64,000 nucleotides of DNA from Chlorophyllum brunneum (GCA_963576785.1 OY756148.1:744001-808000), one strand, 5' to 3'; positions 31,424-44,780 are shown, counted from the stretch's first letter. Notes: a model not told the origin generated them from the letters alone. A program made the numbers and translations.

Positions 31424-34400
31424 TTACACAGGTGCAGACCCAAACCTCCTTTGGACTTGACGACAATGTAATGGGGGTATTGACCCGGCATGGATACGAG
31501 GGCGGTCAGGTTCTGGGGGAAAGCTGAACACAGTAGGGTTACAACGCAAGAAATTGACAAAAGTCTTGATGGTGTCGACACCAAAATGATGATCAAAGTT
31601 GTTGCAACAATAGAGGATGTGCGATCTAGTCTGTACCATTTGACTGTTATAGTAGTGGCATGATAGGTCCTCATTGGGGAAGAATCGAAGTCGAAACTCC
31701 CTGATCGGGGCATGGCAAAGGATGGCACGACATGCTCTTGCGAAGAGCTGAGGCTGGTAACTGCATTCTTGTATCCAGGGACCGGATTTGATGTGTGACA
31801 GTAAAGCGGAGGCTCCATTTGCTTGCACCAGAAGGTGGAGGAAGGAGCTACTGCTGTATTTCTTGAAGCCGAACATGGCCTGCCATGTATGGATTGCTCG
31901 TTCGGTGGACTTTTTGCGTAAGTAGTCCACGGAGTTAGGGACTTGGTGATTTCTGATCCGGTTAGGCCAGGTGACTGTTTGGATCCAATTGTGAGTGGCT
32001 TTCTGTATACCGTATTTATACTTCGATGGTGTGTGATAAAAGGAAAGGTGGTATTGGTCTGACTTGCTAAACCAAGCCAGGAGTGCCTTCGATGTAAGGA
32101 TGGATTGTCGCTGGCAGGAGTGCGGTGAACAATCAAGTAGGAGCCGGGAGGCTGCGATGGAGTTGGTAAACACGTGAATGTGTTCAACCTGGTCATATTC
32201 TGCAGTTGCAAGTACCTTGGTGATTCCTAAGTACTGCGCAACTAGTTCAGTGTCTGTCGATGTAGTTCCTCCGAGCCTCTTCATGATAGAGCTCCCACCA
32301 TCTAGGTGTCGAATAGTAGCTGCCACTGTAAACTGGCTGGCAAGTGGGTTGGGGTTGGGGTGGACCGAGCTGTCCGTGCCAATAATGATGGATTTATCAT
32401 CCATTGTTGCGTTCGTCATAACATCGTCCCAAAGAGTCTTCGAGAGATGAGGGCTGTCCCGGTTGAATCCTATAAAAGAAATATTAGTAGGGAAACAGTC
32501 AAGTAACCTATGTCCAGGCCAGACAGATTTAGAAACAGAGTTAAAATGTTCTATATACCGAGTCTCGGGGGTGGGGCATGAAATATCCATCACAGCTCCA
32601 AGTGTCTTCTTCTTCTGAATCTCTGTGAAATTCTTGATGTGAAGTCGGTGGGAGGAAGAATGATACTCTCTCGTCAATCTTGCGAATGCATGTTCATTGT
32701 CCAACGTATGAAGCCTCGACGTTTGTTGTTCGGCCAACTTTTGGAGATGGAGTTTGATGGGCATGAGCCCTGCGAGGGACTCTATGCCGCCGGTGGGAGA
32801 AGTCCGGAAGGCCCCGGTATTCCAGAGCGCCACACTTTGTTGCATCTTGTTGAGGATTTCACAAGTCCCTTTAGTACGTGACCTATCATGAAACCAAAGT
32901 CGGTATCCATATGTCACTACCGGTACGACACATGAACGGTATAGTAGCCTTTTGTTGCTGGGGGACAGGCCTCTAACGGAGTTCCCTAGCATTTTCATCG
33001 CCTTAATCGTGGAAATCACTTTGGTGGAGTAGAATCGAACATGTTCCTTGAAGGTCAATGTCCAGTCAAAGTAGAAGCCGAGGTACCACCAATGGGACTT
33101 CAGTTTGAGGGGGTTGCGGCCGGTGAACGACGGGGATCCCAAATTGATGGAGGGATTTGAGTCTTGTCTTGCACGTGTAAAGTGGAAGATCTCAGACTTG
33201 CCGTGTTCAATTTCAAGGCCGAATTCGTTCATGAGCTACTCCATTTTGCAGTACATGTGTTGGAGGATTTCGACGTTCCATTCCAGGAATGGGGATTGTG
33301 CTACTAAGGTGCCATCGTTGACGAACAACAGGACATCAAAGTCCCACTTGTCATGGTGTTCCTCCATATGGATATCAAAGATGTGGAGGAGAGGGGCGAG
33401 GAATAAGGCGGAGAGAATGGGGCTAAGGGCCGAGCCTTGGCCTACTCCCACTGCTGCATCAAACTCCGGGGAGGTTTCATTATTCCACTGGTAGGTTGTG
33501 TGGCATTCTTTGAGGTAGTTGTTGAAGAACGCTGCGATTTGAGGGGGAAATCCTTGATGTCTTAGTATGTCAATAAGGAGTTCATGATTGAGGGAGGGGA
33601 AGAATTGGGCAACATCGAATGCGAGTACCGATGTCTTCTTCTTCTTTGTCCAAGCTCCCCAGATGATGTGTGTTAGGAAGAGACCTGTGTCTTCAGTGGA
33701 CCATTGGTGGATAGCTCCCAGTTGGTGAGGGTGGAGAACTTTGAATTTCACTGCCTCGAATTGGAGTCGTTTAGTGAGCATCTTCTCTATTAGTTTGCCA
33801 AATGTATTGAGGAGGACGATCGGTCTGAATGCCTTCGGAGTGGAGTAGTCAGGTTTGTTGGGTTTGGGGATGATCACCGACGTTGACTTCTTGAAGTGCG
33901 CAGGCCAATGTCCAATGTTCAGACATGCACTGCTGATTTTGAGGAAGAGACTGGTGCAAGTTTCATTGGCGACAATCTGCTTAAGATGGGACCAGGAAAT
34001 ATGGTCGGGACCGGGGGAGAAAGAATTCAAGGTATCCTTGAGCAACTCCATCATCTCTAGGAGAGAGAAGTTCACCCAAGTCCTATTCTCCATTCCTTCT
34101 GGTGGAGGGAGTTTGTCCAGGACTGCCGCGTTCATTGGTCTGTTGCGGGTAGCATTGTAGTGTTGGTTGAGTGCCGTCCACAGGTTGTCCAGAGTGAGAC
34201 AAGGGCAACCGTTATGACACATAGCTTCCGTAGCCGGGAGTGCACGCTCTTTAACCCATGGCATCAGATCCCATGGGCATTTTCAGTCAACAGAGATTTC
34301 TTGGATCTTCTTGTCAAAATATGTTCTTTTCATTCTCCTCATGGTCTTGCAAAAAGCATTCCATTTGCGCTTGTTCTTGCGGTCCGCGCGGTGCATAGTG

Positions 34401-35473
34401 AGTGCAGTGGAGCACTCCTCGTTCCACCAGGTTTTGGATCTAGTGGTGATCTTGGTCTTCTTGGCATTCTGGTTCCAGGATCTGTCAAATAAAACTCCCA
34501 ATTCGGCAACAGCTCTCTCCAGCTCATCCACGTCATTCATTGGCCAGTTCTTGTTTTTGATTCCTTCTACTATATCCATCAGGAACCTGGTTTCCTCTTC
34601 TGAATCCTTGGGGACAGTCAATCTTTCGACGACAACATCCATTTGCGGAATAGGCAATCTAATTAAGAGGGGGGCATAGTCAGAGTTGTACCGATCACCT
34701 GCCTGGATAGTGTGGGTGGGGATGTATGGTAACATTCCTGAGACAAACAGCAGGTCAATGACCATGTCTGGTAGATTGGGGTCCGAGGCATAACAAGTTG
34801 TTATAGCCGCAGATGGGGTTGTCCTCACAAGATTAAGGGCTTCGGTGATTAAAAGGAAACGGTCCGCACTTGCCGGATGTTGATCCATTGAAGGGTCCCA
34901 TAACTCCGATTGGATGTTGATATCTCCGCCTATTAGAAGAAAGGGCGGGAGGTCAAAGAGGCACTCCTCGAGGAAATGGAGCACGGTGTTATGGCTGTTG
35001 TTGTAGACATTTAGCAACAGTAGTTCTTCTCCTCCTGCATATAGGGAAATACACAGGAGGTCTCAATGATCGATTAAATCTCTTCAGATGGAGGGTCGGA
35101 GTTGTTTCAGTCTCTTGTGAGCAAATACGAGGACTCTGGGAGTGGTGCGGTGTTCCATGTTGACCATACATTGAGGGTATTGCTGGCATCCCACTTGGAG
35201 GACTTCTTCGGCAATAATTGGATATGAGAGGAGCGTCCAGTCTGGGTGAACTGGTCCTCCCACGAGGGGTGATCCGTCATTAGAGACAGATCAGGGAATG
35301 TCACAGAGAAATCTCCATGGGGGTTCTTGTACGAGGAGGAGGTCAACGTTACCTCTACGTGCAAGGACTGTCTCCATCACTCCATATAATCTTCCAACGT
35401 TGTGAGAGCAGACCTTCAACTCACTCAGGAGTGAGCAAGGAGGCCTGTCTTGATTGTCAGGGACGTCATTCAT
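31424..35473 (-). pseudogene. LINE 2 ORF2 (endonuclease-RT-RNase H), nonsense codons only
   Basis: Starts at ATG 35473, overlapping the ORF1 stop (ATGA). Open pieces start at 35473, 35017, 34264 and 33232 and all share one frame. Endonuclease: Q-E-P-P-W and G-G-D-I-N-I. RT: F-D-V-A-Q-F-F-P-S-L, G-V-G-Q-G-S-A-L-S-P, and a catalytic box F-V-N-D (FVDD expected) near 33325. The RNase H region is in the final 602-codon piece (33232-31424), with I-G-T-D-S-S-V-H-P-N-P-N, where the expected G is S. The broken RT box makes it inactive. Confidence 0.87.
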
Positions 35474-37668
35474 TGAGGGGGGTTAGTCTGGCTTTGACTA
35501 GCCAGGGATGATGAGGAGGGGGGCAGTGGAACTCCTTTGTTGGCCCTTAATTCGAGCGCTTTGTTGGCATGCCAATCGTGGTCGAATCGCTTCTTCCAAA
35601 ACTGACACTTTCGGTCAGTGGCAAGGTGGTCCTTGCCGCAGTTGGAGCACGTAGCCTTGTGAGGGCATGGTTCTCCGGCAGGGGTGGCCACAATAGGCAG
35701 TTCTGCTTTGTCGTTGCCTTTACAGCAGTATGCGAATGATCAGTGGTTGGCGGTGGAGTGTGGCCCCTTGCAGTGTGCGCAGGTGAATAGCCTTGCTCAG
35801 CAGTGGATTAGGGGGTGGCCCCATCTGCAGCATTTTCCGCAGAATGGAACACCAGGGTTGGCGGTGGCCCTCCTGATGCGGAAGAGTCCCCCATAGATGT
35901 TGAGGAATTTATCCTTGATTTTGGCAATGTTGGTTCCTGCTTTGGAGTCCCAGATCTCGAACCATACCATACAGGTGTCCGAGTGTTTGGAGTTGCGTCA
36001 CACTCATGGCTGCGTCACGAATTGTATGGTGTCGGAATGAATGGAATTTCTAACACTGGTTACCACATCCGCCTCTGTGAGGATCTGTCCTCGGGGCATG
36101 ATATAACTGACGTCCGTGACTTTCACGAACAATTTAGATTTTGGAAGGGACACATTGCCCGTGGTGACTCCTCCGAATTTGTCCTTGAGCCATGCTTTGA
36201 CAACATCGAGCTCCATGGGGGTTAACACCTCCGAGGTGTGGACCATAAGGCCCAGCTTACCCTGCGAGGCAGCGATGACCCTTGTTTTGGACTTCTCTGC
36301 TATGAGACATGCATTGAGAGAGTCGATAATGGCCCCAAAATTTGTGATGTTGGGCCTAGAGAGGAGGGGAATGATCACTTGCTTGCACGACAGACCATTT
36401 AATGTGGAGCGAATAATTCCAGCCTTCTTAGCTGGTTTCTTATTCACCGGGGAGGAGGAGGAGTAAGTGGTATCATACATAGCCACTATCTTCTCATTGG
36501 ACAATTCTAGGAATTTGCTTGCAAACTCTAAAAGTTTGAGAGGGTCCCGGGTGTTAGTGGAGGGGGTGGCAGCAGAGATGGCATCCTTGTTCTTCTTGGC
36601 TGCCATAGCAGCGTAGGAAGTTTTTGTTCCTTCCTGGGGATTCCTGGTATCCTTGCCACTAGGTGGGGATATCGGAGTTTTGGCGGCCTTAGCAGTCGCA
36701 GAGGGGGTCGCAGCCTTGGCAGGCACAGTGGGGGTCGTTTTCTTTGGCCCGGTGGTCTCTGGGGTCGGTTTTCTTGGTTTCCGAACCCGTTTCTTCTTGT
36801 TGTGGGTAATGGTCTTGAACTCTGCTTCGGAGATCATCTGAACGTCATCATCGGAGATACCCAAATGAATGACATCATTGCCATTGGTGATATCCGGAGT
36901 GACAATGTGTTCGACAACCTCCATGCGGACGTCATCAGGTTTGCACATGGGGCTTTTGAGGGCCATGCATCGAAGGGCAGAAACATCTGACTGGGGGGTT
37001 TCCTCAGCGCGGACGATAATCTTACCAAAATTTACCCCCATCCAACCATAGAGGTCATTCTTATCTTCATCAACTGCTACCTTGAGCCATCCCGCTTTCA
37101 TCAAGATCGTCATCAGTTCTGTGAAGGCTTGCCCAAATGCCAGCCCCTCATCACCACTCATGTTGTAAGTGCTGCAGGCTTTGACCCATTCAGAGATCTT
37201 ACCGACCTCTCTAATAGCATCTTTGTAGAATTCTTCTGGACCATCTTCACGATCCTCTTTGTTTTCGTCTTCTTTGTTCTCAAATTTGACTTTGGGCTTA
37301 AGCTCTTCTTCGACTTGCTCAGCCCAGTTTTCTCCCGAGTAGTATTGGTCTCCCTCTGGTCTTGAACATTTGGAAGCCTGATGAATGGTTTTGTCTCCTT
37401 CACCCTGGAGGGGGTTTGAGAGGGTCGGTGGTGTGGACGGCCTATTGCTGTGGACCAACAGGGGAACAGTGTTGCTATAGGCCTGGTCCGTGGGGACGAA
37501 CGGCCTAGTCATAGATGGCGTCCTAGGAAACAGGACGCCAGGAGGGGGCAGAGCCGCAGAGGCCACAAAGATGGAGGGGGCCGGAATATGTGGTGTGTTT
37601 CCGAAGACTTCCCCATTGCCATCAGGTGTAGTCTCTCTCAGAGAGAGATTGGAATGTAACACAGGCAT
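35470..37668 (-). pseudogene. LINE 2 ORF1 (RNA-binding gag-like protein)
   Basis: ATG 37668 matches the ORF1 start of LINE 3. The frame is open to a TGA at about 36004, with a second TGA two codons later, then continues in frame to the stop overlapping ORF2. The N-terminal half is acidic and low in complexity. A Lys/Ala/Thr/Pro-rich linker follows at about 36800-36600. The C-terminus carries CX2CX4HX4C-type knuckles. It is inferred to bind LINE RNA. Confidence 0.82.
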
Positions 37669-37754
37669 GATTTGTATCCTAGTACTGTAGACAAGTACTA
37701 TATAATCGAGTTTCACAAATCGATAGTGGTGGTACGAGTCAAAGAAGGGATGTG

Positions 37755-40244
37755 ATAGAAAAGAAACTCGATGTACAAACTTTTCCTCAACTCAATAATC
37801 AAAACAATGAAGGGACCCAAACAAATCACCATACTAGTAGACTTTGGATGCACCCACACATGCATAGCACAAAAAGTAGTAGAAAAAGAACAAGTTACAA
37901 CCAGATCCCTCAAAACCCCAATAAGAGTAATCAATGCCAATGGAACCAAAAACAAGAAAGGAGAAATAACAGATATGGCATGATTGGTACTGAACAATGG
38001 AAAACACATGGAAGAAATCAAAGCAATAATAACACAACTAGAAAGTGCAGACTTATATCTTGGACATAACTGGCTAGTCAAGCATAACCTGGAAATTGAT
38101 TGGACAAACAATATAATATGCAGATGCCCAAAGGACTGCACCACACACTACAATGACATACAGGTCAATGAGAGAATATGCATGGTAAAGGAATACATAG
38201 AGGAGAAAAAGACTGACCAAATGAACCCAGAAGACCTACTAACATATCTACAGCAATACATCCACCTGTTCAACAAGAAGAACTTCAACAAACTACCTAA
38301 GTACATGATATGGGACCACGAGATAAACCTGTCAGAAGACATACCACTGGTACTATAATCCAAAGTTTACCCAATGATGATAATGGAAAAGCAGGAATTA
38401 CTTGACAAAAATATTGCCTCAGGACAAATTCAACCATTACAATCCCCCTACACCACCCTATGCTTCTTTATACCCAAGAAGGACAGAACCAAGTGACTGG
38501 TACAAGACTATAAGAAGCTGAATAAACACATAATCAAAGACAAAATGCCACTTCTACCCATAAGTGAAGTTATTGACTGGCTCAAAGACATGAAAGTCTT
38601 CAACAAGCTTGATATTATCTGGGGATACAATAATGTCAGGATAAGGGAAGGCAATGAATGGAAAGCAGCATTCATAACAAACAGTGGATTATTCAAACCA
38701 ACAGTCATGTTTTTTGGAATGAGCAATTTGCCAGCAACATTTTAAAGAATGATGAACACACAAAGGAGCAGTCATCAATTACATGGATAACTTTGTCATC
38801 CTAGGCACTACACAGAAAGAACTTGAAGAATGAATAAAGTGATTCCTTAACATTGTAGCAAAACACCAGCTATATTTCGGGATCAAAGTGTTTATTTGAT
38901 GTAAAGGAAATACCAATACTGGGATTTGTGGTTAGACAAGGCAGTATTAAAATAGAGGAGGAGAAGGTGAAAGTAGTAAAAGAATAGCCAACACCCAAAT
39001 CCCTGAAGGATGTTGAGAAATTCCTAGGCTTTGCAAACTTCTACTGATGGTTCATACATGACTTCAGTAACATAGCAGTTCCCTTACATGAGTTGAAGAA
39101 GAAGGACCCTCAGTGGGTATGGACAGAATGACAACAGAAGCAATGCCACAAGACAAGGGACAATACCAAGTAGAGGTAGATGCATTAGGCTATGGAGTAG
39201 GAGCAGTACTATCACAGAAGCAAAAAGAACACTGGCATCTGATTGCCTTCCACTCAAGAATAATGACACGCACAGAATGCAACTATCAGATCTATGACAA
39301 GGAACTACTAGCCATCCAAGAAGTGATCAAAACATGGAGACAATACTTACTTGATACCAAGGAACCTTTCGAAATTTGGACTGATCACAAGAACTTGGAA
39401 TACTTCCAAAAACCACAATAACTCACAGGATAACAAGTAAGGTAGCAGATGGAGCTACAGAAATACTATTACACACTGAAACACATACCCAGAAAGACCA
39501 ACACAAAAGCTGGTGTATTTTCAAGACTGACAAAAACCAATACCACCCGAAACAACACTGACACCATCTTGCTACCCAACCACCTATTCAATAATGATAT
39601 AATCACCATGATCTGACAAATTTGGGAAATCTCAGGGGAAGAAGATCTGAAGCACCAACTAAGAAAGGAAGCAAAAAGGGAAACACAGTGGCTAAAAGAA
39701 AAGGAGAAATGACTAGAGGAGATATGGGAAACAGATAGATTACCAATGTTCAAAGGAAGGATATATATTCCACCCAATAGTCAAATACAACAAGAGATAC
39801 TCTGGCAACACCACAACAAGACAGATGTAGGATACCCAAGACAACACCAAATGATCAAACTTCTTAAATGGAGTTATTGGTGGCCTCAAATACACAATGA
39901 CATCAAATGGTACATCAGAGGATGTAATGTATGCCAACAAAACAAAATACTCCAAACAAAACCAACAACATATCTCCACCCACTACCAATACCAGCAGAG
40001 TCTTGGGAAGAAATATCAATCAACATGATAGGGCTATTACCAGAATCAGAAGGATATGATGCAATACTTGTCATAGTGGATCATTTCAGCAAAATGATCA
40101 GACTACACACAGTTAACACCACATTAACATCTAAGGAGCTAGGAGATATATACCAAGATGATATATGGAGAACACATGGAATACCTTGCAGAATTATCAG
40201 TGACAGAGGTCTGCAGTTTGTATCAAAGTTTATGGCAGAACTAT
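37755..40244 (+). pseudogene. Element D1 pol remnant (PR-RT-RH-IN)
   Basis: Continues the pol reading frame after LINE 2. Protease is I-L-V-D-F-G-C-T (D-F-G instead of D-S-G). RT has a broken box Y-M-D-N near 38785 and several frameshifts and stops. RNase H is at 39150-39410 and the integrase zinc finger and DDE core at 39746-40240. It ends abruptly after the F-V-S-K-F-M-A-E-L block, where the inverted junction fragment begins. Confidence 0.83.
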
Positions 40245-40539
40245 ATTGCTCCTACTCCATAGCCTGATATGTCTACTTCTACTTGGTATTGTCCCTTGTC
40301 TTGTGGCATTGCTAATACTGGTTTGCTTGTGACCTTTTGACTATTGGTTTGAATAATCTGTTGTTCATTACAAATGCTGCTTTCCATTTGTCACTTTCTC
40401 TGATCTGGACATTGTTGTATCCCCAAATAATGTCAAGCTTGTTGAAGACTTTCATATCTTTGAGTCTGTTGATAACTTCACTTATCAGCAGAAGTGGCAT
40501 TTTGTCTTTGATTGTGTATTCATTTAGCTTCTTGTAGTC
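40245..40539 (-). pseudogene. Inverted, internally deleted pol fragment at the D1/D2 junction
   Basis: Within a plus-strand element this 295-bp piece reads as RT/RNase H on the minus strand. It holds the Y-K-K-L-N to L-F-K-P-I-V part of RT (40539-40340) joined directly to the V-L-A-M-P-Q-D-K-G to G-Y-G-V-G-A part of RNase H (40335-40245), with the RT centre deleted. The plus-strand sequence that resumes at 40540 begins at the next residues (L-S-Q-K-Q). It is therefore an inverted block of D2 itself. Confidence 0.8.
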
Positions 40540-42414
40540 ACTATCACAGAAGTAGAAAGAATACTAGTACCCAATTGCTTACCACTCAAAAATGATGACA
40601 CCTGCAGAGTACAACTACCAGATTTACAACAAAGAACTACTAGTCATCTGAGAAGTGGTCAAAATCTGGAGACAATACCTACTCAATGCCAATGAACCCT
40701 TTGAAATTTGGACCAATCACAAGAACTTGGAATACTTCCAAAAACCACAACAACTCACAGGATAACAAGTGAGGTGGCAGATGGAGCTACAAGAATACCA
40801 TTATACACTAAAACACATTCCCAGAAAGACCAACACAAAAGCTAACATCTTATCAAGATTAATAAAAACCAACACCATCCAAGATAATACCGATATCACC
40901 TTACTACCTGACCACCTATTCAAAGATGACACAATCACTGCAATCCAACAAATCTGGGAAATCACAGGAAAAGAAGACCTGAAACACCGACTGCAAAAGG
41001 AAACAAAAAGAGAAACACAATAGTTGAAAGAAAAGGAGAAACGACCAGAGGAGATATGGGAGACAGATGGAGTACCAATGTTCGAAGGAAGAATATATGT
41101 TCCACCCAATAGTCAAATACAACAAGAGATACTCCAGCAATACTATGACAAGACAGATATAGGACACCCAGGACAACACCAAATGATCAAACTCCTTAAA
41201 TTGGTGGCCTCAAATACACAATAATATCAAATGATACATCAGAGGATGCAACATATACCAACAAAACAAAATACTTTGAACAAGACCAACAACATATCTC
41301 TATCCACTACCAATACCAGCGGAACCTTGGGAAGAAATATCAATTGACATAATAGGACCATTACCAGAATCAGAAGAACATGATGCAATACTTGTTATAG
41401 TAGATTGTTTCAGCAAAATGATCAGACTGTACATGGTTAACACCATATTAATATCTAAGGAGCTAGGAGATATCTACCAAGATGATATATGGAGAACACA
41501 CAGAATACTCCACAGAATTATCAGCAACAGAGGTCTACAATTTGCATCAAATTTTATGGCAGAACTATGCTAAGCAACTGGCATCCAACACAACTTATCC
41601 ACAGCATACCACCCACAAACCAATGGTCAAACAGAGCGCATCAACCAGGAGGTCAAAACATACCTCAGAAATGTAATAAACCATGTGTAGGACAACTGGA
41701 AGAAATGGTTAACTACAGTAGAATTCCAATATAATGACAAAATTCTCACTGCCACTGGATACTTGTCCTTCCAAATATTTTATGGACAATACCCTTGGAA
41801 AGGAGACATAACAAACATTACCAAGGCACCTGCAATCACAGAACAAATACAGGAGTTACAGGACATACAACAAGAAATGATCAAGATGCTACAACATAGC
41901 CAGATATAAATGGAAAAATATAACAGCACCAAACCAGAACATGAGTATATTCCAGGAGAGCAAGTATGGCTTGAAGCAAGTAACATCAGGACAACAAGAC
42001 CAACCAAGAAGCTAGATCACAAATACTATGGACTATTCTGAATAGAAGAAAAAATAGGTGAAATGAGTTACTAACTGGAATTACCTAAAATATAGGCAAT
42101 ACATGATATGTTTAACAGCTGACTTCTCTCCCCCTATCAGAAACCCAAGTTTGACAGCCAGTGCACTCCACCACCACTGATACCCAAGATCATCAATGAT
42201 AAAGAGTAGTATGAAGTAGAAGAGATCTGAGGACACCACACAAGAGGACAGCAAAATCAATACCTAGTACACTAGAAAAGGTATACCTCCAAGGAAAACA
42301 TATGGGAAGATGAGTCAGAACTAGGAAATGCCAAGGAGGCAGTCTAGGTATTTTTAGACAAGATTTCAAGAACAAAACCTATAAAAAGAGGGGGGTAAAA
42401 AGTGATAATTATGA
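40540..42414 (+). pseudogene. Element D2 pol remnant (RH-IN-chromodomain)
   Basis: Degenerate RNase H (N-H-K-N-L-E-Y-F at about 40715), integrase zinc finger (about 41130-41270) and DDE core. The I-S-D-R position reads I-S-N-R at about 41520. A GPF-like segment and chromodomain tail lead to about 42360. A one-base G insertion in the final G run (42390-42395) shifts the frame before the stop. Many TAG/TGA codons. Confidence 0.8.
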
Positions 42415-42578
42415 ATAACAGACCTCGTATTACAAGAGATCACTACACTTGATGCATCTTATGCTGTATCCACTGCACCCTAGACTTCACCAATTATCCC
42501 TTCTTTGACTCGTACTACCACCATTGATTTCACAGAAAGTCGATTACATGGTATTAGTCTATAGTACTAGGATACACA

Positions 42579-44780
42579 ATGCCTGTGCTATGTTCGAATC
42601 TCTCTCCTAGAGAGCCCACACCCGACGGCGAAGGGGAAATCTTCGGGAACACAACACGTGTTCCACCCCCGTCCATCTTCACGGCCCCTCCGGCTCTACC
42701 ACCCCCCGGTATCCTGTTCCCTAGGATGCCAACTACGACTAGGCCATTCGTACTCACGGACCAAGCCTATAGCAACACTGTTCCTCCATCGGTCCAAAGT
42801 AGTAGGCTGACCACACCTACTTCGATCATCTCGAACCCCCTCCAAGGTGAAGGAGACTGTACCATTCACCGTGTCTCCAAACGGACAAGAGTCAGCAGAG
42901 ACCAATATTACTCGGGAGAGACCTGGGCTGAACAGGTTGAAGTAGAACTCACACCCAAAAAGAAAGTCCAAGTCGAAGAAGACGACAACGAAACCCAAGA
43001 GGACCAAGAAGAAGGTCCTGAAGAATTCTATGAAGATGCTGTGAAAGAGGTCGGTAAGATCTCAGAGTGGGTGAAAGCCTGCAGCACCTTCAATATGAGC
43101 GGCGATGAAGGGCTGGCGTTCAGGTGAGCTTTCACGGAATTGACGGAAACCTTGAGCAAGGCGGGATGGCTTAAGGTAGCAGTCGACGAAGGAAAGAACA
43201 ATCTCCAAGGTTGGTTGGGGAAGAATTTTGGTAAGTACGCCGTCCACACTGAGGGTTTCCCTCAGCTGGATGTTGTACACCCCCCCCGCGTGGCCTCCAA
43301 AGGCCCCACGCACAAACCTGATGACGTCCACATGGAAGTCATTGAACACATTGTCACTCTGGGCATCACCAGTGGCAATGACGTCACTCGTTCGGGTATC
43401 TCTGATGATGACATTCAAATGATCTCCGAGGCAGAGTTCAAGACCGTGGCTCATGGAAAGAAGAAGCGAGTCAGGAAACCAAGAAATCCGGCTCTAGGAA
43501 ACCCCGGGCTGAAGAAGACGACTCCTGTTGTGCCTACCACGGCCGCCCCCGCCACCGCGCCTGCCAAGGCCATCAAAACTCCGGCTCCCGTGCCCAACAG
43601 TAAGGGAACCAACCCCCAGGAAGGAGCGAAATCCTCCTATACTGCAATGGCAGCTAAGAAATCCCCCTCCAACGCCGCCGCCCCCTCCACCAATGCTTGG
43701 GATCCACTCAGACTTTTAGAGTTTGCAAGCAAATTCCCCAAACTCTCCAATGAGAAGATTGTGGCAATGTACGACGCCGCTTACTCAACCTCTGCCTTCC
43801 CTGCGAATAAGAAGCCAGCAAAAAAAGCCAGTACTGTTCGTTCCACCCTCAATGGTCCCTCGCAAAAGCAGGTGATCATTCCTCTTCTCACCGGTCCCAC
43901 TGTTACCAACTTCGGGGCCATAATTGATTCTCTCAATGCATGCCTGATTGCAGAGAAGTCCAAGACGAGGGTTATCGCCACCTCGCAGGATAAGCTGGGC
44001 CTTATGGTCCACACCTTGGAGGTCTTAACCCCCACAGAGCTCGACGTGGTCAAAGCGTGGCTCAAGGAGAAGTTCGGAGGGATCACTACGGGTGATGCTA
44101 CCCTCCCCAAGTCCAAGTCGTTCGTGAAAGTCACGGATGTAAGTTACATCATCCTCCGAGGACAGATCCTCACTGAGGCCGATGTGGTCTCCAGCGTCCG
44201 GAGTTCGATCCACTCCGACACTATCCAATTCATGTCACAACTGCGTGTACAATGCAACTCAAAACATTCGGACACCTGTACGGTGTGGTTTGAAATCTGG
44301 GACTCAAAAGCGGGGACCAATGTCGCGAAAATCGAGGACAAGTTCCTCAACATCTATGGAAGGCTCTTCCGCATCAGGAGGGCCACAGCCAACCCGGGAG
44401 TCCCGTTCTGCTCCAAGTGTTGCAGATGGGGCCACCCCCTCGTCCGTTGCCGAGCTAGACTTTTCACATGCACGCACTGCAAAGGACTGCATGCCACCAC
44501 CAACCACCGATCGTTCGCCCACTGTTGCAAGGGCAATGATAAAGCCACTCCACCTATCACGGCTACCCCCCTCGGAGAACCATGCCCCCACAAGGTGACG
44601 TGCTCCAACTGTGGCAAGGACCACCTCGCTACCGACCGAAAATGTCAGTTTTGGAGAAAGCGATTTGACCATGACCGGCATGCAAACAAAGCACTCGAAC
44701 TTCGAGCAAACAAAGGAGTTCTGTCACCCACCTCCTCACCATCCCGGGCTAGTCGAAGACAGACAACCCCCCCTCAATGA
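42579..44780 (+). pseudogene. LINE 3 ORF1 (RNA-binding gag-like protein), one nonsense codon
   Basis: 733-codon frame interrupted only by TGA at 43125-43127. Residues 1-130 are Pro/Ser/Thr-rich. An acidic stretch follows near 42960-43040, then a Lys/Ala/Pro-rich linker (43440-43700) and a conserved region. The C-terminus has zinc knuckles C-S-K-C-C-R-W-G-H-P-L-V-R-C (CX2CX4HX4C), C-T-H-C-K-G-x-H and C-S-N-C-G-K-D-H. ORF1 proteins of this type coat LINE RNA. The stop overlaps the start of ORF2 as ATGA (44777-44780). Confidence 0.88.

Larger units (their letters stand above)
24503..37754 (-). mobile_element. LINE 2: near full-length LINE in element D1, split by element C
   Basis: Minus-strand LINE with a 26-base T run (24503-24528, its poly(A) tail), target duplications 24488-24502 and 37755-37769 (15 bp, one mismatch), and a 5' end matching that of LINE 3 (CCCTTCTTTGACTCGTAC). 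Element C sits in its 3' UTR (24699-31147). Without C it is about 6.8 kb. The 3' half is nearly identical to LINE 1. ORF1 and ORF2 each carry stops, but the ORF2 pieces all share one frame. Confidence 0.92.
17825..40244 (+). mobile_element. Element D1: decayed Ty3/gypsy element with nested insertions, 3' part missing
   Basis: Plus-strand member of the A-E family. Its own segments are the 5' LTR and most of gag (17825-19340), a 144-bp gag/pol junction piece (24359-24502) and pol through integrase (37755-40244). LINE 1 and LINE 2 fill the gaps and are flanked by duplicated D1 sequence. D1 stops inside integrase at the rearranged junction at 40244. Its LTR is too different in U3 from the D2 LTR for the two to be a pair, and the flanks aaagt and agaag do not match. 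Confidence 0.8.
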
